Positions 1 through 6,814 of a stretch of DNA of 10,269 nt are shown piece by piece. Each line of letters begins with the position of its first letter. Position 1 is the stretch's first letter. The notes under the pieces were generated by a model that worked only from the letters and a program-made list of their open reading frames with translations, was not told the origin of the DNA and did no database searches. Source of the stretch: Crocinitomicaceae bacterium (GTDB lineage Bacteria > Bacteroidota > Bacteroidia > Flavobacteriales_D > Sanyastnellaceae); NCBI GenBank assembly GCA_020848015.1, contig JADLBA010000121.1, positions 1-10,269 of the forward strand, in the 5' to 3' direction. A program made the translations under genes and the position numbers.

Positions 1-116
1 GCTGATTTTTCAGATGCGACAGGAATCAGGATATCCACCGGAAAATTCCGCTCTTCTAGGAGTTGGAGCATTTTTGCCCCTACCAGACCAGTGGCACCCA
101 CTACAGCAACTTTCAT
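1..116 (-). CDS. asd: Aspartate-semialdehyde dehydrogenase, N-terminal 38 codons (3' end outside window)
   Basis: This enzyme reduces aspartyl phosphate to aspartate semialdehyde with NADPH, the branch point to lysine/diaminopimelate, threonine and methionine; it is cytoplasmic. Only the first 38 residues are in the window. They start MKVAVVGATGLVG, the beta strand and glycine-rich loop of the Rossmann NADP-binding domain (GATGLVG, residues 7-13). The stretch continues with RNFP (23-26) and PVASEKS (32-38), both typical of the first 40 residues of bacterial Asd. The ATG at 116-114 fits the usual family start exactly. No Shine-Dalgarno is visible upstream, as is normal in Bacteroidota. It is divergent from the lamin-tail gene at 259. 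The catalytic cysteine lies beyond the window, so function is inferred from the N-terminus only. Confidence 0.9.
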   Translation of the reverse strand, partial: MKVAVVGATGLVGAKMLQLLEERNFPVDILIPVASEKS

Positions 117-184
117 AGATAATTATTAGATATTTTTTTCGAGAAAAAAGGCAACACAGAAAAATGCTATGAAGAATTACCCGT

Positions 185-212
185 TTTGCCTTGAAAAACC
201 AGAATAGAATTG
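185..212 (+). promoter_or_regulatory. Possible promoter of the lamin-tail/deacetylase unit
   Basis: TTTG at 185-188 is followed after 16 bases by TAGAATTG at 205-212, one mismatch from TAnnTTTG. Transcription would begin near 219 and give a leader of about 40 bases before the GTG at 259. It overlaps the candidate asd box on the other strand. The spacing is slightly short, so this is a tentative call. Confidence 0.25.
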
Positions 213-215
213 GGA

Positions 216-223
216 CAAAAGTA
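216..223 (-). promoter_or_regulatory. Possible -7 box for asd
   Basis: On the minus strand these bases read TACTTTTG, an exact match to the Bacteroidota -7 consensus TAnnTTTG, about 95 bases upstream of the asd start. A TTTG lies upstream on the same strand (238-241), but the 14-base spacing is shorter than the usual 17-23. The -7 match is therefore seen, the full promoter is inferred, and the call is weak. Confidence 0.3.
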
Positions 224-258
224 TTACTTTTCGCGACCAAAAAACTTACGCAACACTT

Positions 259-3200
259 GTGAAAAAACATTTTGCACTTTTTCTTTTGTTGCTGACGGTA
301 TCAATACTTTCAGCCCAAACAGTTCAGGACAATTTTACCGACGGAGATTTTACATCGGCTCCGGCTTGGTCGGGAACAGATGCGCTCTTTACAGTCAACG
401 CATCTCAACAGCTTCAGACATCCGGGACTCTTTCGGGTCAGGCTTATCTCACTACTTCGTTCGCATCAGAAAACCTTGACAACAAGGAGTGGAATATCTG
501 GGTACGGCAAAATTTTTCAGGTAGTGACCAGAACCAGTCGAGGATTTACCTGACCGCTCAAAACAGTTCACTGATCTATACCGGATCAGGATCGGCGGGA
601 ACACAGGGATACTTTCTTAAACTTGGCGAGGGGGGGGCATCAGATGCGATTAAATTCTGCAAAGACAACGGAACGGGAAATATTGTAGAGCTGGCTTCGG
701 GAGAGGCGGGTCTTGTTGCTGCGGCTTTTGCGATCCGAATCAAAGTGACCCGCAACAGTGCAGGGCTTTGGACAATCTATGCCGATGCGACCGGAGGGTA
801 TAATTATAACCTGCAGACCTCCGTTACCGACAATACATACCCTACTTCCACCGCTATGGGTATGGTGTGTTATTACACTGCAACCTATGCCTCGAAGTTT
901 TATTTTGATGATATTTATTTCGGCGACATCATTGTAGATACCACCCCACCCTCATTGATTTCAGCAGTAGCTACCGACCAGAATACGGTGGTGGCTTCTT
1001 TTTCTGAACCACTCAATACACTTACTGCAGAAGACGAGGGCAACTATGCGGCTATAGGACTTACAGGCCCTTCATCTGCTGTACTTTCCGGCAGTTCAAC
1101 AGTAACGCTGACCTTTTCGCCCATACTGCCCAATACTCCCTATACACTACAGGTCAATGGCGTGGAAGATATCAGTGGCAATGTGCTGAACAACGGCTCC
1201 ACCGGCTTTATGTTCGTAGTAGCAGGAACCGCAGGTTACCGCGGTGTTGTTTTTAACGAGGTGCTTGCAGACCCAAGTCCTGCAGTTCCCGACGGAATTC
1301 CAGGGATAGAGTTTGTCGAACTGTTCAATGCTTCTGAAGAAGCCTTCAACCTCAATGGATGGAAATTCGTCAACTCTACCACAGCTAAGACATTGCCTTC
1401 GTTTGATCTCTTACCCGGACAAACAGTGATATTGGCGCGAGATACGGCGGTATCTTATTACCCCGATGCACAGGGATTTATCGGATTCAGTTCATGGACT
1501 GCTCTTTCAAACTCAACCGACAGTCTCACCCTTCTCGACAATAACAATGAAATCATTGACATTCTGGTATATCATGATAATTGGTTTGTTACAGCCTTTA
1601 AAAAGGAGGGTGGTTGGACACTCGAACAGGTAAATCCTTATCTCGGTTGCAGCAATCCTTCCAACTGGCGCGAGTCAGAAGACGAAAGAGGCGGAACTCC
1701 CGGCGAAGAAAATTCAGTATTTGATCCTACTCCCGACACCAGCGCTCCTGAAATTCTCGGTGTAAGCATTATTTCTCCCACAGATATCCATGTTGATTTC
1801 AGCGAAACAATGCAGGCTTCCTCGATCAGCAACATCGTGCTTTCTATTGTACCGGCAGTAGATATTGCTTCTGTATCATGGACTTCAGACCTGACAGGGT
1901 TAATTGTAATGCTCGATGATCCACTGCCGTTAGGAACCACCTATTCCATTTCTATTGACGGACTGAATGATTGTTCGGGAAACGAAATTGATTCTGGCAC
2001 TGTAACATTTACACTGGGCTTTTCACCATCGCCCGGTGATCTGATTTTTAATGAAATCATGGCAGACCCTGATACAGGAATGGCCAGCCCGCAGGCTGAA
2101 TACATTGAACTTTTCAACAGGAGTGAAAATCTGATCGATCTCGACGGATGCAAAATCAATAACGGTATTTTCAATTCACAGGTGTTGATAGAACCAGGCG
2201 AATACCTGATAGTGGCGAACTCCACCAACTGGAGTTATTTTACCGCATTTCCTGATGCGGTATTTATCAATTCATTTCCCGGTCTTACCAATTCAGGAGT
2301 TTTACTCACCCTTTCTGATCCCGATGGCAACGTTATTGACCAGGTTGATTACAAAGACACTTGGTATGGAGACCCTGCAAAAATTGGAAATGGATGGGCA
2401 TTGGAGCTAATCAACCCCAACGACCCCTGCAGTTCGTCCGACAACTGGCACGCCAGTCTGAGTCCTAGTGGAGCCACGCCAGGTGCTATCAATTCTGTAT
2501 ATGATGCGACACCCGATACGCAGGCACCGCAACTGATTTCGGTCTATGGTCAGCCGGCAGAAGCCATCACACTCGTATTTAATGAGCCGCTCGATATTTC
2601 TTCCATTGACAATCTCACGTGGTCTATTAATGGGGCAGATGCAATACCGGCAGATGCGAACTTTTTTGACACACAGTATATGTCATTGGTCATCACCGTA
2701 GGGCAATTAGATGGAGGAGTGATCTACCACTTTGTGCTCAACGGTATATCAGATTGCTGGGGCAATGTTTCGACAGATATTACTGGGCAATATGCATTGC
2801 CGGTTATTCCAACTGCCGGCGATCTCATCATCAACGAAGTGTTATTCAACCCGTATCCGGGCGGACAAGATTTTGTTGAGTTGTATAACAAATCTACTCA
2901 TGCCCTAACCCTCGCGAATTGTTATATTGGCAACGAGGCGGGAGGGGTTCCGGCAAGTCTGAGAACAATTACTGAGAATAATTATCTCCTTTTTCCAGGG
3001 GAGTATGTAGTAGTTACAAAAAGCGTAGAGAGTATTTCAGCCTTTTACCCAATGGCACATACTGACCGGATACTCACTATTGAGTCAATGCCATCGTACA
3101 ACGTAGATGCGGGAGTCGTTTATCTGATGATGCCAGATATTTCTGTTGGTGACCGGTTTGAATACAAAGACGATATGCATTTCCCACTCCTTGAAGACCA

Positions 3201-3657
3201 GCACGGCGTTTCATTGGAGCGGATTGACTTTAACCGCCCTACTGATGATGAAACCAACTGGCACAGCGCTGCGGAAACCGTTGGTTTTGCTACCCCGGGG
3301 TATAAAAATTCGCAGGCAGAAAATCTCGGCACGATCAATACACAGGTGGAAATTTTTCCTGAAGTATTTTCTCCCGATAATGACGGGTATGAAGACATTA
3401 CCACTATCAGTTGGCATATTGATTCCAATAGCTCGGTCGGAAATATTTACATTTTCGACAGCGAGGGTCGCCAGGTACGTTACCTCATGCGCAACGAGTT
3501 GCTTGCAGAAAGCGGAAGTATATCATGGGACGGATTTGCAGAAAACCGGCAGGCTTTGGGCATAGGCATATATGTGATCTACTTTGAAGTATTCAATACC
3601 GAAGGGAAAGTTTCGAAAACAAAATCAAGTTGTGTTATTGCACATAAGCTCAACTAA
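259..3657 (+). CDS. Secreted multidomain surface protein with three Ig-like/lamin-tail (LTD) modules
   Basis: The 1132-residue product starts at GTG with a clear signal peptide (MKKHFALFLLLLTVSILSAQ, cleavage likely near residue 20), so it is exported. Residues about 21-225 look like a lectin/LamG-type beta sandwich. Three modules follow, each an Ig-like (SbsA/Big_5-type) domain then a lamin-tail domain. The Ig-like domains begin near 227, 493 and 752, each at a D-T-x-x-P motif. The LTDs begin near 327, 592 and 853, each with (V/L)(V/I)(F/I)NE(V/I)(L/M) and an E(F/Y)(V/I)ELFN-like motif, and end in an NW motif. Residues about 1030-1132 contain FSPDNDG and a late YVIYFEVFN strand, resembling FlgD-like or gliding-associated (T9SS type B-like) C-terminal domains, which suggests outer-membrane export or anchoring. 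The stop overlaps the next start (TAATG), so the two genes are probably translationally coupled. The binding target is unknown. Codons near residue 125 contain a G8 run. Confidence 0.85.
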   Translation: MKKHFALFLLLLTVSILSAQTVQDNFTDGDFTSAPAWSGTDALFTVNASQQLQTSGTLSGQAYLTTSFASENLDNKEWNIWVRQNFSGSDQNQSRIYLTAQNSSLIYTGSGSAGTQGYFLKLGEGGASDAIKFCKDNGTGNIVELASGEAGLVAAAFAIRIKVTRNSAGLWTIYADATGGYNYNLQTSVTDNTYPTSTAMGMVCYYTATYASKFYFDDIYFGDIIVDTTPPSLISAVATDQNTVVASFSEPLNTLTAEDEGNYAAIGLTGPSSAVLSGSSTVTLTFSPILPNTPYTLQVNGVEDISGNVLNNGSTGFMFVVAGTAGYRGVVFNEVLADPSPAVPDGIPGIEFVELFNASEEAFNLNGWKFVNSTTAKTLPSFDLLPGQTVILARDTAVSYYPDAQGFIGFSSWTALSNSTDSLTLLDNNNEIIDILVYHDNWFVTAFKKEGGWTLEQVNPYLGCSNPSNWRESEDERGGTPGEENSVFDPTPDTSAPEILGVSIISPTDIHVDFSETMQASSISNIVLSIVPAVDIASVSWTSDLTGLIVMLDDPLPLGTTYSISIDGLNDCSGNEIDSGTVTFTLGFSPSPGDLIFNEIMADPDTGMASPQAEYIELFNRSENLIDLDGCKINNGIFNSQVLIEPGEYLIVANSTNWSYFTAFPDAVFINSFPGLTNSGVLLTLSDPDGNVIDQVDYKDTWYGDPAKIGNGWALELINPNDPCSSSDNWHASLSPSGATPGAINSVYDATPDTQAPQLISVYGQPAEAITLVFNEPLDISSIDNLTWSINGADAIPADANFFDTQYMSLVITVGQLDGGVIYHFVLNGISDCWGNVSTDITGQYALPVIPTAGDLIINEVLFNPYPGGQDFVELYNKSTHALTLANCYIGNEAGGVPASLRTITENNYLLFPGEYVVVTKSVESISAFYPMAHTDRILTIESMPSYNVDAGVVYLMMPDISVGDRFEYKDDMHFPLLEDQHGVSLERIDFNRPTDDETNWHSAAETVGFATPGYKNSQAENLGTINTQVEIFPEVFSPDNDGYEDITTISWHIDSNSSVGNIYIFDSEGRQVRYLMRNELLAESGSISWDGFAENRQALGIGIYVIYFEVFNTEGKVSKTKSSCVIAHKLN
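630..637 (+). repeat. G8 homopolymer inside the surface-protein gene
   Basis: Eight consecutive G bases encode part of a Glu-Gly-Gly-Ala stretch near residue 125. A gain or loss of one G would frameshift the protein early. Such tracts in surface genes are known phase-variation sites in other bacteria; that use here is only an inference. Confidence 0.8.
937..3290 (+). repeat. Three diverged tandem modules (Ig-like + lamin-tail) in the surface protein
   Basis: At protein level three units of about 260 residues recur, starting near residues 227, 493 and 752. The junctions share a signature. After the NW motif ending LTD 1 and LTD 2 comes TPG..NSV(F/Y)D.TPDT.AP, then a new Ig-like strand. After LTD 3 only a remnant (ATPGYKNS) remains before the C-terminal domain. 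The DNA copies have diverged, so this is an old internal duplication rather than a recombination-active repeat. Confidence 0.75.
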
Positions 3658-4319
3658 TGTATCTCACGCGGACACCAAAAATTCTGCACCCCATTGCATC
3701 AGATTTTTTGTGGCATATAAAAACTTCGGAGAAACAAGTTTTTTTGACCTTTGATGATGGGCCTACCCCCGAAATAACCGATCAAACGCTCGGTTTATTA
3801 GAGTCCTATAATGCAAAGGCAACTTTTTTCTGTCTTGGAAAAAACGCAGTAAGGTACCCTGAGATAATGGAGAAAACTGTACTCGCGGGTCATACGATCG
3901 GCAATCACTCTTTTTCTCATCCGGACGGGTGGCGAACGTCGAACTATGAATACATCCGTGATGTTCTTCGCGCTTCAAAAGCAATTTCATCTTCTCTTTT
4001 CCGCCCTCCTTATGGGCGTATCAGCAAAGGACAGGCAGCACGGCTGAAAACAAGATTTCAACTGGTTATGTGGGGTATTATTACCGGGGACTTTGATGCC
4101 TCGCGGACAGCAGTACAATGTGCAGAAGTGGTGATAAAAAATGCAACACCAGGAAGCATCATTGTTTTCCACGACAGCGAAAAAGCCGCTGAAAGAATGT
4201 TGCCGGCATTGCAGCAGACACTTGAATTCCTGAGCAATAGTGGTTATATTTTTTCATCTATACCGGAGCCTCAAAATATTTTGGTACACAGAGGCGCAAC
4301 GCCAGAGTGGCAGCAGTGA
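3657..4319 (+). CDS. Polysaccharide deacetylase family protein (NodB homology domain, CE4-type)
   Basis: These 220 residues are almost entirely one NodB domain, which removes N-acetyl groups from amino sugars in cell-wall or exopolysaccharides. All five motifs are visible: TFDDGP (31-36; D33 catalytic base, D34 metal ligand), HSFSH (84-88; H84 and H88 metal ligands), RPPYG (116-120), the W-x3-TGDFD region (139-147), and FHDS (171-174; H172 expected catalytic acid). All catalytic residues are intact, so activity is likely. There is no obvious signal peptide or membrane segment, so location is unclear. Short forms like this are common in Bacteroidota. The ATG overlaps the stop of the preceding surface-protein gene by one base, implying coupled expression. 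The actual substrate cannot be told from sequence. Confidence 0.9.
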   Translation: MYLTRTPKILHPIASDFLWHIKTSEKQVFLTFDDGPTPEITDQTLGLLESYNAKATFFCLGKNAVRYPEIMEKTVLAGHTIGNHSFSHPDGWRTSNYEYIRDVLRASKAISSSLFRPPYGRISKGQAARLKTRFQLVMWGIITGDFDASRTAVQCAEVVIKNATPGSIIVFHDSEKAAERMLPALQQTLEFLSNSGYIFSSIPEPQNILVHRGATPEWQQ

Positions 4320-4323
4320 GTTG

Positions 4324-4887
4324 TTATTTTCTGTTGAATTCGTTCATTGTTGCCGGAAGCCCGATAAGGCCGAAGCTTAGGCAGGCTTTGGTTGCCGTTT
4401 CAACACGCTCGGAGAGAGTTTCCTGTTCCTCGGCGCTCCACTTTCCAAGCACATAATCTGCTTGCCGGCCTTTGGAAAATTCGGCACCAATACCAAATCT
4501 CAGTCGGGGAAACCGGTCTGTTCCCAGTACTTCGGCGATATGTTTCAGCCCATTGTGGCCACCATCACTTCCTCCTGCTCTCATCCTGATTTTTCCATAC
4601 GGAAGGGCAATATCATCAGTGATAATCATTACATTTTCAAGAGGTATTTTTTCTTCCTGCATCCAGTATCGAACGGCGTTCCCTGAAAGATTCATAAAGG
4701 TGGAAGGGCGGATCAGCACAAATGTTTTGCCCTTGTGCCTGAACTCACACCTGCTTGCGTAGCGGCCTGTGGAGAAGACTTGCCCCGCATCTGCCGCGAG
4801 TTTTTCCACTATGGTAAAACCGACATTGTGGCGCGTATTTTCGTATTCAGGCCCAATGTTGCCCAGACCGGTCAATAGGAATTTCAT
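4324..4887 (-). CDS. pth: Peptidyl-tRNA hydrolase
   Basis: Pth releases peptides from prematurely dropped peptidyl-tRNA and recycles the tRNA; it is a soluble, usually essential enzyme. The 187-residue length is normal. The motifs run in order: GLGNIG (7-12, N10 in the peptide-binding site; Ile replaces the more common Pro), TRHNVGF with catalytic H20, PSTFMNLSG, the DDI motif supplying the conserved Asp, and GGSDGGHNGLKHI, which contains the conserved Asn. The RLRFGIG strand and the VLGKW segment of the C-terminal lid follow. The ATG at 4887 begins directly at the first beta strand. It is third in the order prs-rplY-pth, but a strong hairpin separates it from rplY, so it may rely on read-through or a promoter of its own. 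Its stop lies four bases from the stop of the convergent deacetylase gene. Confidence 0.96.
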   Translation of the reverse strand: MKFLLTGLGNIGPEYENTRHNVGFTIVEKLAADAGQVFSTGRYASRCEFRHKGKTFVLIRPSTFMNLSGNAVRYWMQEEKIPLENVMIITDDIALPYGKIRMRAGGSDGGHNGLKHIAEVLGTDRFPRLRFGIGAEFSKGRQADYVLGKWSAEEQETLSERVETATKACLSFGLIGLPATMNEFNRK

Positions 4888-4914
4888 GTCGCAAATATGG
4901 CTTATGTAAAAACG

Positions 4915-4943
4915 AAAAACCCTTCTTTGGAGGAAGGGTTTTT
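4915..4943 (-). terminator. Intrinsic terminator between rplY and pth
   Basis: The arms 4915-4925 and 4933-4943 form a perfect 11-bp stem (AAAAACCCTTC with GAAGGGTTTTT) around a 7-base loop. On the minus strand it is followed by CG and a second T5 run, so transcripts from rplY would end or be reduced here. Flanking bases 4903-4912 and 4939-4948 are also complementary (TATGTAAAAA with TTTTTACATA) and could form an alternative longer stem, which makes the element partly symmetrical. Confidence 0.8.
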
Positions 4944-4962
4944 ACATAATAGATAATTCCGG

Positions 4963-5559
4963 TTATTTCTTTTTCTTCGCTTCTTCAGCGGCATCAGCAG
5001 TGGTAGTTGCAATAGATGCACGTGTCGCCTCCACCGCAACTACAGCAGAAGCTTCTGCTTCGAGTACTCTGCATCCGGGCACATTCAGTTCGCGAATGCG
5101 AACCATATCGCCAATCTTCATATTGCTTATATCAATCTGAATGTCTTCCGGCAGATTCTCGGGTTTACCTATAATACGCACTTTGCGATAGTTTACCATG
5201 AGTTTACCACCAGATCTTACTCCTTCAGATGTACCGGTGATTCGCACAGGAAGTGCTGTTTTTACTTCCTTCCCAGGGATCAGTTGAAGGAGGTCAATGT
5301 GGATGACTTTGTCTGTTACCGGATGGTGTTGAATTTCCTGAATAATGGTAGGATAGCTTTTGCTGCCTATCTCAAGGTTGATCTGCAAAGTGTCCGGCAG
5401 ACGAAGGATTTTAGTCAGATCAATTTCAGATATGTTGAAACTTATCTGTTCGGTTCCGCCATAGAGTACCCCCGGAATCCTTCCCTTTTTGCGAAGTTCC
5501 GAAGCATCTGTTCTTCCTACGTTCTCGCGAAGAGAACCGCTCAATTTAATTTGCTTCAT
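4963..5559 (-). CDS. rplY: 50S ribosomal protein L25 / general stress protein Ctc
   Basis: L25 of the TL5/CTC class binds 5S rRNA in the large ribosomal subunit. The 198-residue length marks the long two-domain form. The N-terminal domain (about 1-92) has the family features LR..GRIPGVLYGG (22-35) and QHHPVTDKVIHIDLLQ. The C-terminal beta domain (about 93-185) has LPVRITGTSEGVRSGGKL and the DI(S/D)..KIGD segment. The tail is Ala-rich and ends in four lysines, a common accessory RNA-binding extension. The ATG at 5559 lies 24 bases after the prs stop, so it is cotranscribed with prs, a widespread gene order. A strong terminator follows the gene. Confidence 0.96.
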   Translation of the reverse strand: MKQIKLSGSLRENVGRTDASELRKKGRIPGVLYGGTEQISFNISEIDLTKILRLPDTLQINLEIGSKSYPTIIQEIQHHPVTDKVIHIDLLQLIPGKEVKTALPVRITGTSEGVRSGGKLMVNYRKVRIIGKPENLPEDIQIDISNMKIGDMVRIRELNVPGCRVLEAEASAVVAVEATRASIATTTADAAEEAKKKK

Positions 5560-5583
5560 TTTTATTAATTATTGATTATTGAT

Positions 5584-6525
5584 TTATGATACGATGAAAT
5601 GTGAACTAATAGATTTATTTTCTATCATATTCTGCAACACGTCTGCGAAAAGTTTTGACGCTGACAAAACAGTAATTTTATCGTGTACCTTGTGCTCATT
5701 CAGCGGAATACTGTCGGTGACAATGAGTTCGGAGAGTTGGGATACTGCAATTTTTTCGTATGCTCCGCCGCTCAATACAGGGTGAGTACAAACCGCACGA
5801 ATGCTGAGTGCCCCGCTTTCCATCATCATTTCTGCCGCTTTGCAAAGCGTACCCGCAGTATCAATCATATCGTCCACCAGCACTACGTTTTTGCCCGCCA
5901 CATCGCCGATCACGGTCATGCTTTCGATCTGGTTAGCGACACGGCGCTGTTTGTAGCAAATAGCAAGGTCGCATCCGAGAATTTTCGCATACGCATTGGC
6001 CCTCTTTGTTCCACCGGTATCTGGAGCCGCAATGATGAGATCCGGAATTTTCATTTTCTGCAAGTGTGGAATAAAGAGAGTGCTGCCATACAGATGATCT
6101 ACTGGAACTTCAAAGAATCCCTGTATTTGTTCTGCGTGCAGATCCATGGTGATGACACGGCTCACACCGGCAGCCGTAAGAAGGTTCGCTACCAACTTGG
6201 CACCGATAGCAACCCTTGGTTTATCTTTTCTATCCTGACGGGCATAACCGAAGTAGGGCATAACTGCCACAATGCGCTTGGCTGAAGCCCTTTTTGCTGC
6301 ATCAATCAGAAGCAGGAGTTCGAAAAGGTTGTCGGAAGGAGGGAAGGTGGACTGAACAATAATGACATCTTTACCTCTGACAGTTTCTTCGATAGATGGT
6401 TGGAACTCGCCATCGCTGAAACGCTGTATGATCACATTTCCGAGTTCAACACCCAATTCTCGGGCAATGTCATTGCCGAAGTATTGTGATGCCGATCCCG
6501 CAAGTATTTTGATCATGTCATTCAT
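5584..6525 (-). CDS. prs: Ribose-phosphate pyrophosphokinase (PRPP synthase)
   Basis: Prs makes phosphoribosyl pyrophosphate from ribose 5-phosphate and ATP, feeding purine, pyrimidine, NAD, His and Trp synthesis in the cytoplasm. With the ATG at 6525 it is 313 residues, the usual length for class I enzymes. Visible motifs are FSDGE (36-40), YFGYARQDRK (91-100, ATP site), DLHAEQIQGFF (128-138, with catalytic H130), APDTGG (167-172), the KQRR flexible loop (192-195) and the PRPP-binding loop VVLVDDMIDTAGT (214-226). After DRKDKPRV, the usual PI(S/T) is AIG, a mild variation. A longer frame begins at TTG 6537, but it would leave only about six bases of leader after the predicted promoter, so I prefer ATG 6525; ATG 6516 is also possible. 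It is the first gene of prs-rplY-pth. Confidence 0.96.
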   Translation of the reverse strand: MNDMIKILAGSASQYFGNDIARELGVELGNVIIQRFSDGEFQPSIEETVRGKDVIIVQSTFPPSDNLFELLLLIDAAKRASAKRIVAVMPYFGYARQDRKDKPRVAIGAKLVANLLTAAGVSRVITMDLHAEQIQGFFEVPVDHLYGSTLFIPHLQKMKIPDLIIAAPDTGGTKRANAYAKILGCDLAICYKQRRVANQIESMTVIGDVAGKNVVLVDDMIDTAGTLCKAAEMMMESGALSIRAVCTHPVLSGGAYEKIAVSQLSELIVTDSIPLNEHKVHDKITVLSASKLFADVLQNMIENKSISSHFIVS

Positions 6526-6548
6526 AAGCCCTGTCAATTGAAGGGGCG

Positions 6549-6556
6549 CAAAGATA
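6549..6556 (-). promoter_or_regulatory. Promoter -7 box of the prs-rplY(-pth) operon
   Basis: The minus strand reads TATCTTTG, an exact TAnnTTTG match 23 bases before the chosen prs start. Upstream on the same strand are TTCTG about 20 bases away and a TTTTTG run about 25 bases away, either of which could act as the -33 element. The predicted start of transcription, near 6543, supports the ATG at 6525 over the TTG at 6537. Confidence 0.5.
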
Positions 6557-6814
6557 CTAATATCGGTGGAAATTGGCAGAACAAAAATTGCGTCTTTTTA
6601 TGCAGTATACCCATCGGGTTGTAGGAAAATCAGAAGAGTAGAAAATTTCCCACCTTGCGTTGCTGACATTCTTTCTCAGGTTATGATATGAAAGCAAGAA
6701 AATTTCTAATTATCAGCCAATGCCTTGAACAGAGCTAAAAAAATCATTCCGCCGAAAATTTAGCAGCCCTGTAAAAATTCTACTTAACTCCGTACCGCTA
6801 CCTATTTCCCCAGA

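Noticed and set aside
10..270. Open frame on the minus strand across the asd start and its upstream region
   Set aside because: It overlaps asd in another frame, runs through the likely promoter region, and has no domain-like composition.
5683..6285. 200-codon open frame on the plus strand opposite prs
   Set aside because: It is the antisense of a clear, fully conserved enzyme gene, and its translation is rich in His, Cys and Arg with no recognisable motif.
6535..6537. TTG as start codon of prs
   Set aside because: It would leave almost no leader after the predicted promoter and adds residues not needed by the family; ATG at 6525 gives the normal length.
6734..6764. GCTAAA/TTTAGC inverted repeat as terminator of the effector operon
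   Set aside because: The stem is only 6 bp around a 19-base spacer and no T-run follows on the minus strand.
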